Shown piece by piece: positions 18,124 to 25,570 of a stretch of DNA of 27,262 bases. The notes under the pieces were generated by a model. It saw only the letters and a list, made by a program, of their open reading frames with translations. It made no database searches and was not told the DNA's origin. Origin of the DNA: a virus; IMG/VR virus record IMGVR_UViG_3300001849_000235, positions 1 through 27,262 of that record; one strand, 5' to 3'. The position numbers and the translations under genes were made by a program. The stretch's first letter is position 1, and every line of letters begins with the position of its first letter.

Positions 18124-18678
18124 ATGACGAAGAAAAAATATCCAGGTTATCTATTGGTTGCTAATCCCAACAATCCCAGAGATGAACTTAGCAAGAGTGT
18201 GCTATTGGTAGCAAACCATACAGGCAATTTGGGTATAGGACTACAGATTAATAATCCCATGGAAGACATTAATCTAGAAACAGTGGCCAACAACATAGGC
18301 ATGGCCTGTTCTCGAAATGATCCTTTATGGTACGGTGGTAATATTGCTACAAATAAGATACATGTAGTTCATAGCACGGATTGGAAGGGCATGACCACTG
18401 CCAAACTCAGTGATGAAATCTGTGTGACCAATGATGTCAGTGTGTTGGCTGCTATCAGCCTTGGTGAAGGTCCTAAATTCTTTAGAGCCTGTGCGGGTTA
18501 TTGGCTCTGGGAAGATGGACGTCTTGATCGTATGCTAGATCCCAAAGATCGAGAAGAAACTCACAAGTGGGAAGTTACCCCTGCAACATTAGAAAGCGTG
18601 TTCAACGGAGAAGGACCTGATCAATGGCGTGATTGCCTAGACAAAGCCGCCAAGTATCAGGTCAGTGCTTGGTTTTAA
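18124..18678 (+). CDS. AlgH/YqgE (UPF0301)-like protein
   Basis: A 184-aa protein starting at ATG 18124; ATG 18115 is also in frame. GYLLVANPNNPRDELSKSVL, then GNLGIGLQINNPM, YGGNIATNKIHVVHS and AGYWLWEDGRLDRML follow the order of conserved blocks in bacterial AlgH/YqgE (G.LLvA.P, Gl.iN.p, GGp...vLH, GyagW..GQLe), although the GQLE block is changed to GRLD. The family's biochemical function is not settled. It is the only plus-strand gene in the 13.2-22 kb region and its stop overlaps the helicase stop. Upstream GGTAAATA is a poor late motif. Confidence 0.75.
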   Translation: MTKKKYPGYLLVANPNNPRDELSKSVLLVANHTGNLGIGLQINNPMEDINLETVANNIGMACSRNDPLWYGGNIATNKIHVVHSTDWKGMTTAKLSDEICVTNDVSVLAAISLGEGPKFFRACAGYWLWEDGRLDRMLDPKDREETHKWEVTPATLESVFNGEGPDQWRDCLDKAAKYQVSAWF

Positions 18679-20141
18679 TCCCGTTCCGGGTTAAGATTAC
18701 TGATCATAGTTCTAATCAGAGCACCATTGCTAGGCTTAGCCGGCAGACTCTTTATACTGGATCCCTGTTTAGGATCAACTTCTATGATTTCTCCAGTTTC
18801 CGGATCAGTGGTTGTACTCACAGTACTGGTACGTTTTAGACTGCTATAGATTCCACCACCCGGTCCCTGTGGCCGCCCGCCTCCCTGATTGAGGCTGGGC
18901 TGTGCATCTCCCTCGTCACCTAGATCTGTAATTCTTAATGTGTCCAAATTAAACTCTAGATCTACTTTTTGTCCAACGCCACTGCTACTACGTGTCTTCA
19001 TAAACTGTATTTGATAACGTCCACGTTCTTTCATGGCACGGCTGGTAAAGATACCAATAACATTATCTGCGGTCATGATCTTACTCAGCCCGCCACTGAT
19101 ATGGCTGTGGTCAAACTCGATTTCTTCAACCGCCGAACGATTCAACTGACTGGCTGTTACAGTAATACATTGTGTCTCCATTGCTAGATTTCGAATCTCT
19201 TCCGACACATATTTGTCTTTAATAAACAGATCACTGGGCGATACTTTCACACTTAACGGCATCATTAAATCCAGGTAATCTATCAATAAAACGTCTGGTT
19301 TCATGCCGGTTTTGACCTGGTATTCTTTAAGATATGCGCGAATATCGTTGCAATTTTTTCCTGAGGGCATATACTTGATCTGTAGGTGCCCGCTCTTCTT
19401 TTCTAACATCTTAACTTTGAGTTCAACATCGTCGATGTTCTTAAAAATCTCTCTAGTTGGGATTCCAGTCATCATACTGTCTAAGCGCATACTGACTAGG
19501 TTTTCACTAAGTTCGAATGTTAGATAGATTACATTCAGTCCTGTCAAAGCCCAATTAATGCCTAGATTAGCCAAGAACAAACTCTTACCGCCACCCGATG
19601 CTGCTGCAAAGATATTAAGTTCTCCGCGATTAAATCCACCGTAGAGTTTCTTGTCAACGCTGGGCCATCCGGTACTGATTTGTCCGTTGCTACTTTTCAA
19701 TCTTTCCAGTCGACCCCTTGGATCTTCAAAGTAGTTTGTGCCCATGTCCTTGTTCAAACTAATCTGTATAGCGTCCTTGATCAGTTTTTCCACAGGATTA
19801 TAGTTACCATCTTCAAGCAGATCACTGCTCTTGATAATTGCACGTTCTAGACCTTTGTGTCGACTGAATGTTTCAAATTCATCCATGAGCCAGTTATAGT
19901 TTTCTTCAGGTAGCTTTACTGGTTGAAAATCTATTCCAGTAGCCGCGTTCACGATCTGCGTTTCGGGCATGATCTTGTATTCATCTACATATTTTGTGAT
20001 AAATTCTGCAGAAGCCCTGAGACGCTGATCAAAGTTCTCTGGATCAAAAATGTTTTGACAGCGAGCAAAGGTTACTGCATCGCTGAGAAACATTTCGATA
20101 TACAGTTTCTGCATATCATAATTGTAATTTGGTTTATTCAT
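18675..20141 (-). CDS. 41: Replicative DNA helicase, T4 gp41/DnaB-like
   Basis: A 488-aa protein, close to the ~475 aa of T4 gp41. Residues about 168-195 contain GGFNRGELNIFAAASGGGKS, with Walker A ending at Lys186-Ser187; Walker B is PDVLLIDYLDLM at about 282-293; TASQLNRSAVEE fits the later RecA-core motif. The N-terminal ~130 residues are the helical primase-interacting domain, and the C-terminus is a Gly/Pro/Ser-rich linker plus tail. It unwinds DNA 5' to 3' at the fork. Its ATG overlaps the primase stop (ATGAATAA), as expected for partners in the primosome. Confidence 0.93.
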   Translation of the reverse strand: MNKPNYNYDMQKLYIEMFLSDAVTFARCQNIFDPENFDQRLRASAEFITKYVDEYKIMPETQIVNAATGIDFQPVKLPEENYNWLMDEFETFSRHKGLERAIIKSSDLLEDGNYNPVEKLIKDAIQISLNKDMGTNYFEDPRGRLERLKSSNGQISTGWPSVDKKLYGGFNRGELNIFAAASGGGKSLFLANLGINWALTGLNVIYLTFELSENLVSMRLDSMMTGIPTREIFKNIDDVELKVKMLEKKSGHLQIKYMPSGKNCNDIRAYLKEYQVKTGMKPDVLLIDYLDLMMPLSVKVSPSDLFIKDKYVSEEIRNLAMETQCITVTASQLNRSAVEEIEFDHSHISGGLSKIMTADNVIGIFTSRAMKERGRYQIQFMKTRSSSGVGQKVDLEFNLDTLRITDLGDEGDAQPSLNQGGGRPQGPGGGIYSSLKRTSTVSTTTDPETGEIIEVDPKQGSSIKSLPAKPSNGALIRTMISNLNPERD

Positions 20142-21126
20142 CTAAATTCTCTAGTTTTTTCTTTATTAGATTTATTTTTATCTCGCCCGAGACTCTGTAG
20201 TGTAAGATTGTGGCTAGCACATAGAGTCTACCGTATTTCTTTACAGCATCGGCCACGTCTTTAAGGTCGTCGCCCCAGGGTGGCAGGCTCACAGACCATT
20301 CATTCTTTATGGCGTGCTTTAACATCTTACTGCCCGGTCGATCTCGATCAGGTACGCATATAACTTCTCGTCCTAGTGCATTGATTCGTGCAACTTGAGT
20401 GTCGTTTGGCTCGTTGGTCATAATGGCTACACCATCTACAGCTATGGCATCAAATTGTCCTTCTACGACTATGACGTATGCCCTATCACGAGTCTGACGA
20501 TCTAGGTTAAACACATAACCACTTTGGCTGTCTGTAAGATACTTAGGTTTACCTTCTGTGACCTTGCGTCCAGTATACCCTACTATCTTTCCATCTTGGT
20601 AAAAAGGTATCAGCAATCTATCTCGATAACCAGGTGCCGAGCTCCAGTGCCAGTTGTACCATTCCCATTCCATTCCCCTTGACAGTAGGTACTCAACTAC
20701 GGCTATTAGATCAGGATCGTCACTGCCTGTGTTTAACCAATCGACTATGGATAACGAATTATCTGGTAAAGGTATCTCTTTTAATGTAAAGTTGAATGCC
20801 TTGCTTTCTTGTGGCATGCTCTCTTGATACTTAAGAGCAACTATGCCTAGCTTACCTATGTCGTTGTCGCCTAGCCCTAGCCATTTAAACAGCATCTTTG
20901 TGTTGCCGCTTAGAAGCTTACCCGGTGACCAGCCTGCCTTATAACTGCAATTGAAACAGTGATAGGTCCATGCTTCACCGTCAATCTTTATACCACCGCG
21001 CCTGCGTCGATCGGCTTTTTCACCTCTATGGTGGCAGCAGACAGCGTTGAAGCTTTCCCATCCCCCGGTGGTGATTTTACGACCCTGCGGTAGTAGAGCC
21101 AAAAGTGTAGACTGTATTTCGTTCAC
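20134..21126 (-). CDS. 61: DNA primase, T4 gp61-like
   Basis: A 330-aa protein (T4 gp61 is ~342 aa), GTG start at 21126. The N-terminal zinc-binding site is CCHH at residues 30-33 with CFNC at 57-60. The TOPRIM domain shows VIVVEGQFDAIAVDG (Glu219, Asp223) and VICVPDRDRPGSKM for the second acidic motif. It makes RNA primers for lagging-strand synthesis with the helicase. It is co-transcribed with the helicase gene. The start is preceded by TAAAATAAAGT inside the end of the upstream gene, without an obvious Shine-Dalgarno. Confidence 0.92.
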   Translation of the reverse strand: MNEIQSTLLALLPQGRKITTGGWESFNAVCCHHRGEKADRRRRGGIKIDGEAWTYHCFNCSYKAGWSPGKLLSGNTKMLFKWLGLGDNDIGKLGIVALKYQESMPQESKAFNFTLKEIPLPDNSLSIVDWLNTGSDDPDLIAVVEYLLSRGMEWEWYNWHWSSAPGYRDRLLIPFYQDGKIVGYTGRKVTEGKPKYLTDSQSGYVFNLDRQTRDRAYVIVVEGQFDAIAVDGVAIMTNEPNDTQVARINALGREVICVPDRDRPGSKMLKHAIKNEWSVSLPPWGDDLKDVADAVKKYGRLYVLATILHYRVSGEIKINLIKKKLENLDE

Positions 21127-21134
21127 ACTTTATT

Positions 21135-21977
21135 TTAGCATCTATAAAGTACTTTGTCAAAATTTCCGTAGTAAGCAGGATTGTCATTATTACTTTCTGC
21201 TGGAGCAGTATCTGGTATAAAGGTAAACCGAACATAGCTGAAGATACCGTTGAAGTTAAAGTAATCTATTCCGGTAAAACCATTGTAAGTTTGGTCGGCA
21301 ATAGTTACGTATCGGTTAAAGCTAGCCGGGCTGTTGTACAAGGTGCCCTCAACTAACAAGCGACCTTTAAAATTGGTCATGTAGGCTGCTGCGGTGTGCA
21401 GGGCTGTGTTGCTGTTATACTCTGGATAGGCGTAGATGTTGCCGCTTCTGTGAATATATTTGTGTAGGTCGTCATCGTAGACCTTTTCAAAAGCAACTAC
21501 TTCTTGGCTGGGTTGAAGTACAGGATACACATCTTGCGATAGTTTTAAAAATCCGGCAACTCCATAGTATGTATTGCTATAAGCGGGTAGGTAAGTACCG
21601 TCGGTGTCTAATTTTTTAACACTAAACTGGTAGTCGCTAACGTCGAGGTCCATTGTATCGCTTTCGTTGAATGTTAGCTCTGCTAGTCCTCTAGTAGCAA
21701 ATGTTGAACCGTCATCTAACACCGTTAACTGTTTTTCTAAGAGTAGTCTTTGATTGGTAGCATCAAACAAGCTGAATACAAACACATCATCTTCACTAAT
21801 TGGTATACGTTTTTGATCGCTGTTTTTGAATTGAATACGAACTTTGTTCTTTATACCTTTTTGTATTTTTAGGTCGCGTTGGTACATAACTCGATTGGCT
21901 CCTTTTACTATGGGGTCCAAATCTAATATAATATCGAGTGCGTTGGGATATAAATAGATTGGTAAACTTTGCATCAT
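21135..21977 (-). CDS. Conserved beta-rich protein, possible virion protein
   Basis: A 280-aa protein starting at ATG 21977 or 21974; the upstream TTG would be third choice. Strand-rich throughout with many aromatic residues (IYLYPNALDIILDLDPIVKG, YQFSVKKLDTDGTYLPAYSN, YNGFTGIDYFNFNG). The composition and a late promoter motif four nt upstream suggest a late structural protein, perhaps a neck, baseplate or fibre accessory component, but I recognise no specific family. It ends 8 nt before the primase start, so the replication genes may also be read from this late promoter. Confidence 0.65.
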   Translation of the reverse strand: MMQSLPIYLYPNALDIILDLDPIVKGANRVMYQRDLKIQKGIKNKVRIQFKNSDQKRIPISEDDVFVFSLFDATNQRLLLEKQLTVLDDGSTFATRGLAELTFNESDTMDLDVSDYQFSVKKLDTDGTYLPAYSNTYYGVAGFLKLSQDVYPVLQPSQEVVAFEKVYDDDLHKYIHRSGNIYAYPEYNSNTALHTAAAYMTNFKGRLLVEGTLYNSPASFNRYVTIADQTYNGFTGIDYFNFNGIFSYVRFTFIPDTAPAESNNDNPAYYGNFDKVLYRC

Positions 21978-21981
21978 CAAG

Positions 21982-21989
21982 TATTTATT
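21982..21989 (-). promoter_or_regulatory. Late promoter motif AATAAATA
   Basis: One mismatch to the late consensus, 4 nt before ATG 21977, and the same AATAAATA form as the modules at 11905 and 12389. Confidence 0.6.
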
Positions 21990-21994
21990 TTATA

Positions 21995-22378
21995 ATGATT
22001 TCACCTAGTGTGTTCCAAGACAATTACCCGTTCATATCCTGCATAAAGAGCAATGAGGTCGAATATGTAGGAATTATTATCAACCTAGATAATTTCGTTA
22101 CCAGCATATATGACATAACAACTCTACGGAATGAGGACGAAAAGAAGGTATTTCTAGAAATGGGAGATGTTTGGTGGTGGGAAAGTAACAGAAAAATCCC
22201 CATCAATATCTTTTTGAAAAAAGAAATGCAGTTGTTCAGATACGCTATTAAGACATTTAATAGCAAGGATGTAGAGCTTATTTTTGGCCCTACGGTCAAT
22301 CTAAGCGAGATTGCAGAGAAACGCATCAAACGCAAACTGATACAACTAGTCCGAAATCCTAGGAGTATCCGTAGCTAA
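21995..22378 (+). CDS. Conserved phage protein of unknown function
   Basis: A 127-aa protein; ATG 21995 (MISPSVFQDNYPFIS) is preferred because the upstream extension covers the divergent gene's start. Blocks PSVFQDNYPFISCIKSNEVE, DVWWWESNRKIPINIFLKKE and LIFGPTVNLSEIAEKRIKRK look highly conserved; similar proteins are present in T4-type phages of cyanobacteria and other aquatic bacteria, by memory. The basic C-terminus suggests nucleic-acid contact. It has no Shine-Dalgarno; the ATG directly follows TTTTATA. Confidence 0.7.
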   Translation: MISPSVFQDNYPFISCIKSNEVEYVGIIINLDNFVTSIYDITTLRNEDEKKVFLEMGDVWWWESNRKIPINIFLKKEMQLFRYAIKTFNSKDVELIFGPTVNLSEIAEKRIKRKLIQLVRNPRSIRS

Positions 22379-22937
22379 TCTGCTCACAGATCAGGTTCAT
22401 ATGTACCACAATAGCGACTGCATAACTATGGGCATGGCTCTTCTTAAAATGGTATTCACCGTTAGTCGGCTTCTCCCATATCGAATCCATAATACTTTTC
22501 TTCGTCCCATCTTGTAGGTGCCGCTTCCCGGGGCGGATTAAGGCCAGGCACACGGCCAGATCTTCTATACTCCTCGGCTTCTGCTTCCGTAGCAAGTCTC
22601 CATATCCGCTTATGTGAAACAATAAATTCGTGAAACTGTCGTTCTGTAGTAGATCCCATAGTGGTTCAGTCTCCATTAATTGAATGAGGTGCGCTTCATC
22701 TTTTATGCCGTTATATATACTGACATTTAAGAAGTCAATTTTAAAATAGTTACGTTCTTCAGCTTCTTTATAGTCTATGCTTGCTGTGCCAGTTAGTGGA
22801 TTAACTGGAATAGAAGTACAATATACACCGGTATTATGTTTTTTAAAAATACCATTTGTTTCGATTGCCGCAGGAACATGCTTGATCAAGTCAAGTATTT
22901 TTGTTCTATCTGGAAAATCTAAATCAATATCTGGCAT
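22359..22937 (-). CDS. Miniature DnaE/C-family polymerase palm-like protein
   Basis: A 192-aa protein. MPDIDLDFPD at the very N-terminus matches the palm motif PDxDxDF of DnaE/PolC (E. coli MPDFDVDF, catalytic Asp401 and Asp403); YFKIDFLNVS at residues 64-73 matches KFDFLGL (catalytic Asp555); KPRSIEDLAVCLALIRPG at 120-137 and FKKSHAHSYAVA at 164-175 match finger blocks. All are in the right order but about 60 residues instead of 150 separate the aspartates, and PHP, thumb, most fingers, beta-binding and tail domains are absent. Whether it polymerises is unknown. Phages of this type normally carry a B-family polymerase, so this may be an accessory or inhibitor protein. Confidence 0.8.
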   Translation of the reverse strand: MPDIDLDFPDRTKILDLIKHVPAAIETNGIFKKHNTGVYCTSIPVNPLTGTASIDYKEAEERNYFKIDFLNVSIYNGIKDEAHLIQLMETEPLWDLLQNDSFTNLLFHISGYGDLLRKQKPRSIEDLAVCLALIRPGKRHLQDGTKKSIMDSIWEKPTNGEYHFKKSHAHSYAVAIVVHMNLICEQISYGYS

Positions 22938-23031
22938 TTTTAATTTCTTCTAGAGTCGTTGTATAATTTCCACAATGTTGTATGATAACGCAAGTTGCTG
23001 CATTTGTATATATTATAGAGTCATCAATCAC
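22924..23031 (-). CDS. Possible 35-aa protein upstream of the mini-DnaE gene
   Basis: GTG 23031 to TGA at 22924-22926, overlapping the mini-DnaE start by 14 nt. The peptide begins MIDDSIIYTNAATCVIIQHC and ends EEIKNARY, protein-like in composition. A CATAAATA late-like motif (23045-23052, minus strand) lies 13 nt upstream. Overlap with the next start is usual in this operon style. No family recognised. Confidence 0.4.
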   Translation of the reverse strand: MIDDSIIYTNAATCVIIQHCGNYTTTLEEIKNARY

Positions 23032-23342
23032 ATGTGTAAAGAGGTATTTATGTGCATGAGCTGTTAGGAAGAATGTATTCGTTTATATCCGTTTGATATT
23101 GTAGGTCATATCTTTATCTGCCAAATGTACGCTTTTACCATACTGAAACACACTGCCTAAACAGTCACAAGTGTCCGTTAGTCCCTCGCGGGTGTCCTTG
23201 AATGGTAGGGGTCGAACCTACGTGTTTCAATATGGTGCGTGATATTTCTACCATGACCAACTGGCAAGCATATACTAAATCTCTCGGTTTTACTAATTAT
23301 TTTCTTGCAAGGCTATTGATCATAGTATCAATTTCTAATGAT
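23032..23342. other. Gene-poor spacer
   Basis: A 311-bp stretch without a supportable protein gene. It holds the CATAAATA late-like motif at 23045-23052 (minus) and the degenerate tRNA-like sequence at 23197-23285. The plus-strand frame starting MVGVEPT is an antisense product of the tRNA T-arm and not a gene. Confidence 0.6.
23197..23285 (-). other. Degenerate tRNA-like sequence
   Basis: On the minus strand a perfect T-arm is present: GTAGG (23221-23217), loop TTCGACC, CCTAC (23209-23205). Upstream, GCCAGTTGGTCATGGT resembles a D-arm with the GG of the D-loop, and AATAT/ATATT could be an anticodon stem, but with an 8-nt loop lacking the usual U33. The expected acceptor stem (CATTCAA on the 3' side) pairs at only about four of seven positions and no CCA is encoded. 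It could be a decayed tRNA or a tRNA-like element. Confidence 0.4.
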
Positions 23343-23702
23343 TTAATTTTGACTATCTCCCTTACCTATCCGATAGTTATCTTCGACACTATCAGGTGTA
23401 CTGACCTCAATTAATACACCCTCCTCGACACAGATAACTTGGTGCGGAAATAGAGGAGGATTGTGCCACACGTCGTTGGCTTTAAGTTCAATTTCCTTTG
23501 TTGATGCATCTTTTGTTTCAATATAACGAACTAAGAATTTGCCCGACAAAACAAACCAAGTCTCGTCTTTTTCTGCGTGAAAGTGCATACTAAACCTGGC
23601 ATCTTTGTTGAACTTCAAAAGTTTACCACAATATTTGTCGTTAGTAGCAAAGATAAATTCACTACCCCAACCTTTTTCAACAAACCCCTGCAGGCGAGTC
23701 AT
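23343..23702 (-). CDS. Cupin-domain protein, mannose-6-phosphate isomerase type II-like
   Basis: A 119-aa single cupin with AAGGAGC 8 nt before ATG 23702. Motif 1 is MHFHAEKDETWFVLSG (His40, His42, Glu47), motif 2 includes PPLFPHQVI (His87). VEKGWGSEFIF and SMHFH resemble the C-terminal domain of bifunctional GMP/phosphomannose isomerases, so a sugar-phosphate is a likely ligand. Related cupins are found in marine T4-type phages. It may serve sugar-nucleotide or glycan modification, which is inference. It is the last gene of the minus-strand operon. Confidence 0.8.
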   Translation of the reverse strand: MTRLQGFVEKGWGSEFIFATNDKYCGKLLKFNKDARFSMHFHAEKDETWFVLSGKFLVRYIETKDASTKEIELKANDVWHNPPLFPHQVICVEEGVLIEVSTPDSVEDNYRIGKGDSQN

Positions 23703-23815
23703 TTGGTCTGCTCCTTAAATCTTTGCAAAAAACTTTCGAGGTAATAGATATGTAGAACACGAAATTTTAATCCGTCGGTTAAGTTCCAGATACTTCCGTT
23801 CGTGGGTGTTTTCAT
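23699..23815 (-). CDS. 38-aa protein in an overlapping operon
   Basis: ATG 23815 has GTGGAG upstream, overlaps the stop of the preceding gene (ATGA), and its own TGA overlaps the ATG of the cupin gene (ATGA). The peptide starts MKTPTNGSIWNLTDGLKFRV and ends RFKEQTK. Overlap on both sides plus a ribosome binding site make it a convincing gene despite its size; it even contains the cupin Shine-Dalgarno. Function unknown. Confidence 0.75.
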   Translation of the reverse strand: MKTPTNGSIWNLTDGLKFRVLHIYYLESFLQRFKEQTK

Positions 23816-24207
23816 ATTTCTCCACTTTCTGCCAGTTTAAGAATTAGGCTGTAGTGCTCATAGGCTTTTTTAACAGCCGGATAATTATCTTTCAAAAACT
23901 TTTCTCGTTCTTTCTGTTCCATTAGATGTTCGAAAAGACCATAGTGTCCATTGACTCGCATATTATTAAATACCTGCGATTCAAATTCAGCTATTTTGTG
24001 CAATTCGCTTTCTGCTATTTCAAGAGTGTAAAGAGGTTGTGTTTCAAACCTAACAAGCTCATCTCTGATTACCTTATTGTAGTCACGAGCATCTGTAAAA
24101 TATTTTACATTTAGAGGTGGGTGAACATAGGCTCGCTTATTAGTGTCAATAATTTTTACACTATGTTGTCTACACCATTCTTCGACTATTTTTTTCTGAT
24201 CAATCAA
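23812..24207 (-). CDS. Hypothetical helical protein with TTG start
   Basis: The frame opens with TTG at 24213, but AGGAGG at 24219-24214 lies directly against it, whereas the next in-frame TTG at 24207 has an ideal 6-nt spacing, giving 131 aa. The protein is largely helical (ELHKIAEFESQVFNNMRVNG, EQKEREKFLKDNYPAVKKAY), with an N-terminal segment EEWCRQHSVKIIDTNKRAY. Not recognised. It overlaps genes on both sides. The weak start codon behind a perfect Shine-Dalgarno may set its level. Confidence 0.7.
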   Translation of the reverse strand: MIDQKKIVEEWCRQHSVKIIDTNKRAYVHPPLNVKYFTDARDYNKVIRDELVRFETQPLYTLEIAESELHKIAEFESQVFNNMRVNGHYGLFEHLMEQKEREKFLKDNYPAVKKAYEHYSLILKLAESGEI

Positions 24208-24895
24208 TTCCAACCTCCTGACATATTTCTTTTACAAGGGCAACGTCTGCAGGGACTTCTCTAAATTTACGAACCCAGAAAGGTACATCAAATGCTGGTG
24301 CAATTATGTCTAACTGTTCATCGTTCATTTTTTGAATCATCTCTTTGCCCGTTACCGTATTTAAAATAACCCACGAGCTTAGGTTTCCATTTCTAATATC
24401 GTATACAGCCTTGTTTAGGCTTGCATACAAAAAATAGTGATTAAAGTTTGCCTGGTGCTCGTCCCCCCATTCCATCATTGTTTGTAGTGTTCTTTGTATT
24501 GCGCTTTCAACAGGCTCAGTTTTTAGCATTTCAAAAAGATATCGATCATAGAGTTCGTCCTTACACCAATGATCTAGCTTGACTCCACTTTTTATAACAT
24601 AGTCAATAAATTTTTCTGGATAGATAGGATTCACATTGTTAACAAAACTACCAAATTTTACAAAGGCGTTATAGTAGGCTGTGTCACAGAATTCATCATA
24701 GGTTTTTTGTTTTGTTGCGCCCTGTGCCAGTTGCCACCAACGATTAAACGCCATGTATCCTGCCTGTACACGCTTTTCATCTCGTTGTAGGGCCCGCCGC
24801 TTTCTTTCACACATATGAGCAACTAGAGTTTTTTCCTGCATAAAACTCTTACCGCAATGATTACAACGATGGGGTTGCGCTACTAGGTCAATCAC
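24200..24895 (-). CDS. Zinc-finger protein (C2HC) of conserved phage type
   Basis: A 231-aa protein with a GTG start at 24895 overlapping the upstream stop. Residues 11-29, CNHCGKSFMQEKTLVAHMC, form a classical zinc-finger with Cys11, Cys14, His27 and Cys29 as ligands, followed by a basic helix ERKRRALQRDEKR. The remaining 180 residues are helical without known motifs (FNRWWQLAQGATKQKTYDEF). Its place in this operon suggests a nucleic-acid transaction; it is not otherwise recognised. Confidence 0.75.
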   Translation of the reverse strand: MIDLVAQPHRCNHCGKSFMQEKTLVAHMCERKRRALQRDEKRVQAGYMAFNRWWQLAQGATKQKTYDEFCDTAYYNAFVKFGSFVNNVNPIYPEKFIDYVIKSGVKLDHWCKDELYDRYLFEMLKTEPVESAIQRTLQTMMEWGDEHQANFNHYFLYASLNKAVYDIRNGNLSSWVILNTVTGKEMIQKMNDEQLDIIAPAFDVPFWVRKFREVPADVALVKEICQEVGID

Positions 24896-25356
24896 TCGTA
24901 TTCTTTCCTTTGTTTTTTATCAAAACCCATTTGATCAAACAGTTCTTCTTTGTCCTGATCTGTCATTAATGATGCTAGTAATTTAATATCTGATAGTTTC
25001 CGTGCAGGATATAATTCGGCCAATAATTTTTCAATCTTGTTAGCTTTTTCTTTTTTTCCTGCCGCAAGATAGGGGTGAAAACATGGAATACCTGCACCAC
25101 AGGCAGCAAACAATTTCCATAACAAGGCCTTGTGATTCTTACTTAAATCCCAGTGATTTTTGTTAATGAGCTCGTTGGTCATTTCAAGAAACCATTCTTG
25201 TATTTCCCTGTCACCTTGAACATTACTAACGTATCTCATTAAGACATAGGGGCTAAATGCTTTTCTTTCTTCGTCAGATAACTTATCATAGAAGTCGTAG
25301 ACTTTACGATCCACGGCATTGAGTTCTCTTTTAATGTCAAGTTTTGCTGTTGCCAT
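24892..25356 (-). CDS. Conserved protein, possibly gp62-like clamp-loader subunit
   Basis: A 154-aa helical protein. FSPYVLMRYVSNVQGDREIQ, then FLEMTNELINKNHWDLSKNH and LLWKLFAACG have the layout I associate with small clamp-loader subunits (gp62) of aquatic T4-type phages: a Pro-Tyr-x-x-x-Arg block, an MTNE/MN block and a long helical end with DQDKEELFDQMG. The similarity is of pattern, not of many identical residues, so the call is tentative. No gp44 gene is visible next to it. ATG 25356 lies inside the previous gene's end. Confidence 0.5.
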   Translation of the reverse strand: MATAKLDIKRELNAVDRKVYDFYDKLSDEERKAFSPYVLMRYVSNVQGDREIQEWFLEMTNELINKNHWDLSKNHKALLWKLFAACGAGIPCFHPYLAAGKKEKANKIEKLLAELYPARKLSDIKLLASLMTDQDKEELFDQMGFDKKQRKEYE

Positions 25357-25570
25357 TGTCTTTGCTTAGATAGTAGGTTGTTCGTAATTTGTCTAATGCC
25401 GATTTTATCGCAGGGTTAGTTTCTGCCATTTCAAGAATTTCTTGCCATTCCTTATATAATTCTACAGAGCTTGGAGAAGACGATGTACCTACCATTAGGT
25501 TACCATTTGAGACAAGTCGCATAACTTCTCGTGTAGTAAATCCTGTAGTTGAATAAAAATTAGTTGTCAT
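25337..25570 (-). CDS. Small protein, tandem paralog of the gene at 25560
   Basis: A 77-aa protein. Its C-terminal half, EWQEILEMAETNPAIKSALD followed by YYLSKDNGN, aligns with the neighbour's LWADILNESKNNPCLKEAVE and YYLSKNNDN. The N-terminal half has FYSTTGFTTREVMRLV. Duplicate ends are nearly identical in DNA around AGCAAAxACAATG, where each gene's end contains the start of the next. Function unknown; a short helical interaction domain is likely. Confidence 0.75.
   Translation of the reverse strand: MTTNFYSTTGFTTREVMRLVSNGNLMVGTSSSPSSVELYKEWQEILEMAETNPAIKSALDKLRTTYYLSKDNGNSKT

Noticed and set aside
20134-21126. Possibility that the primase is a host-type DnaG
   Set aside because: At 330 aa with gp61-like layout and direct overlap with a gp41-like helicase, the T4-type assignment fits better than the much longer bacterial DnaG.
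23202-23414. Plus-strand ORF starting MVGVEPT
   Set aside because: MVGVEPT is the familiar artefact of translating the antisense of a tRNA T-arm, and the frame overlaps the real cupin gene.
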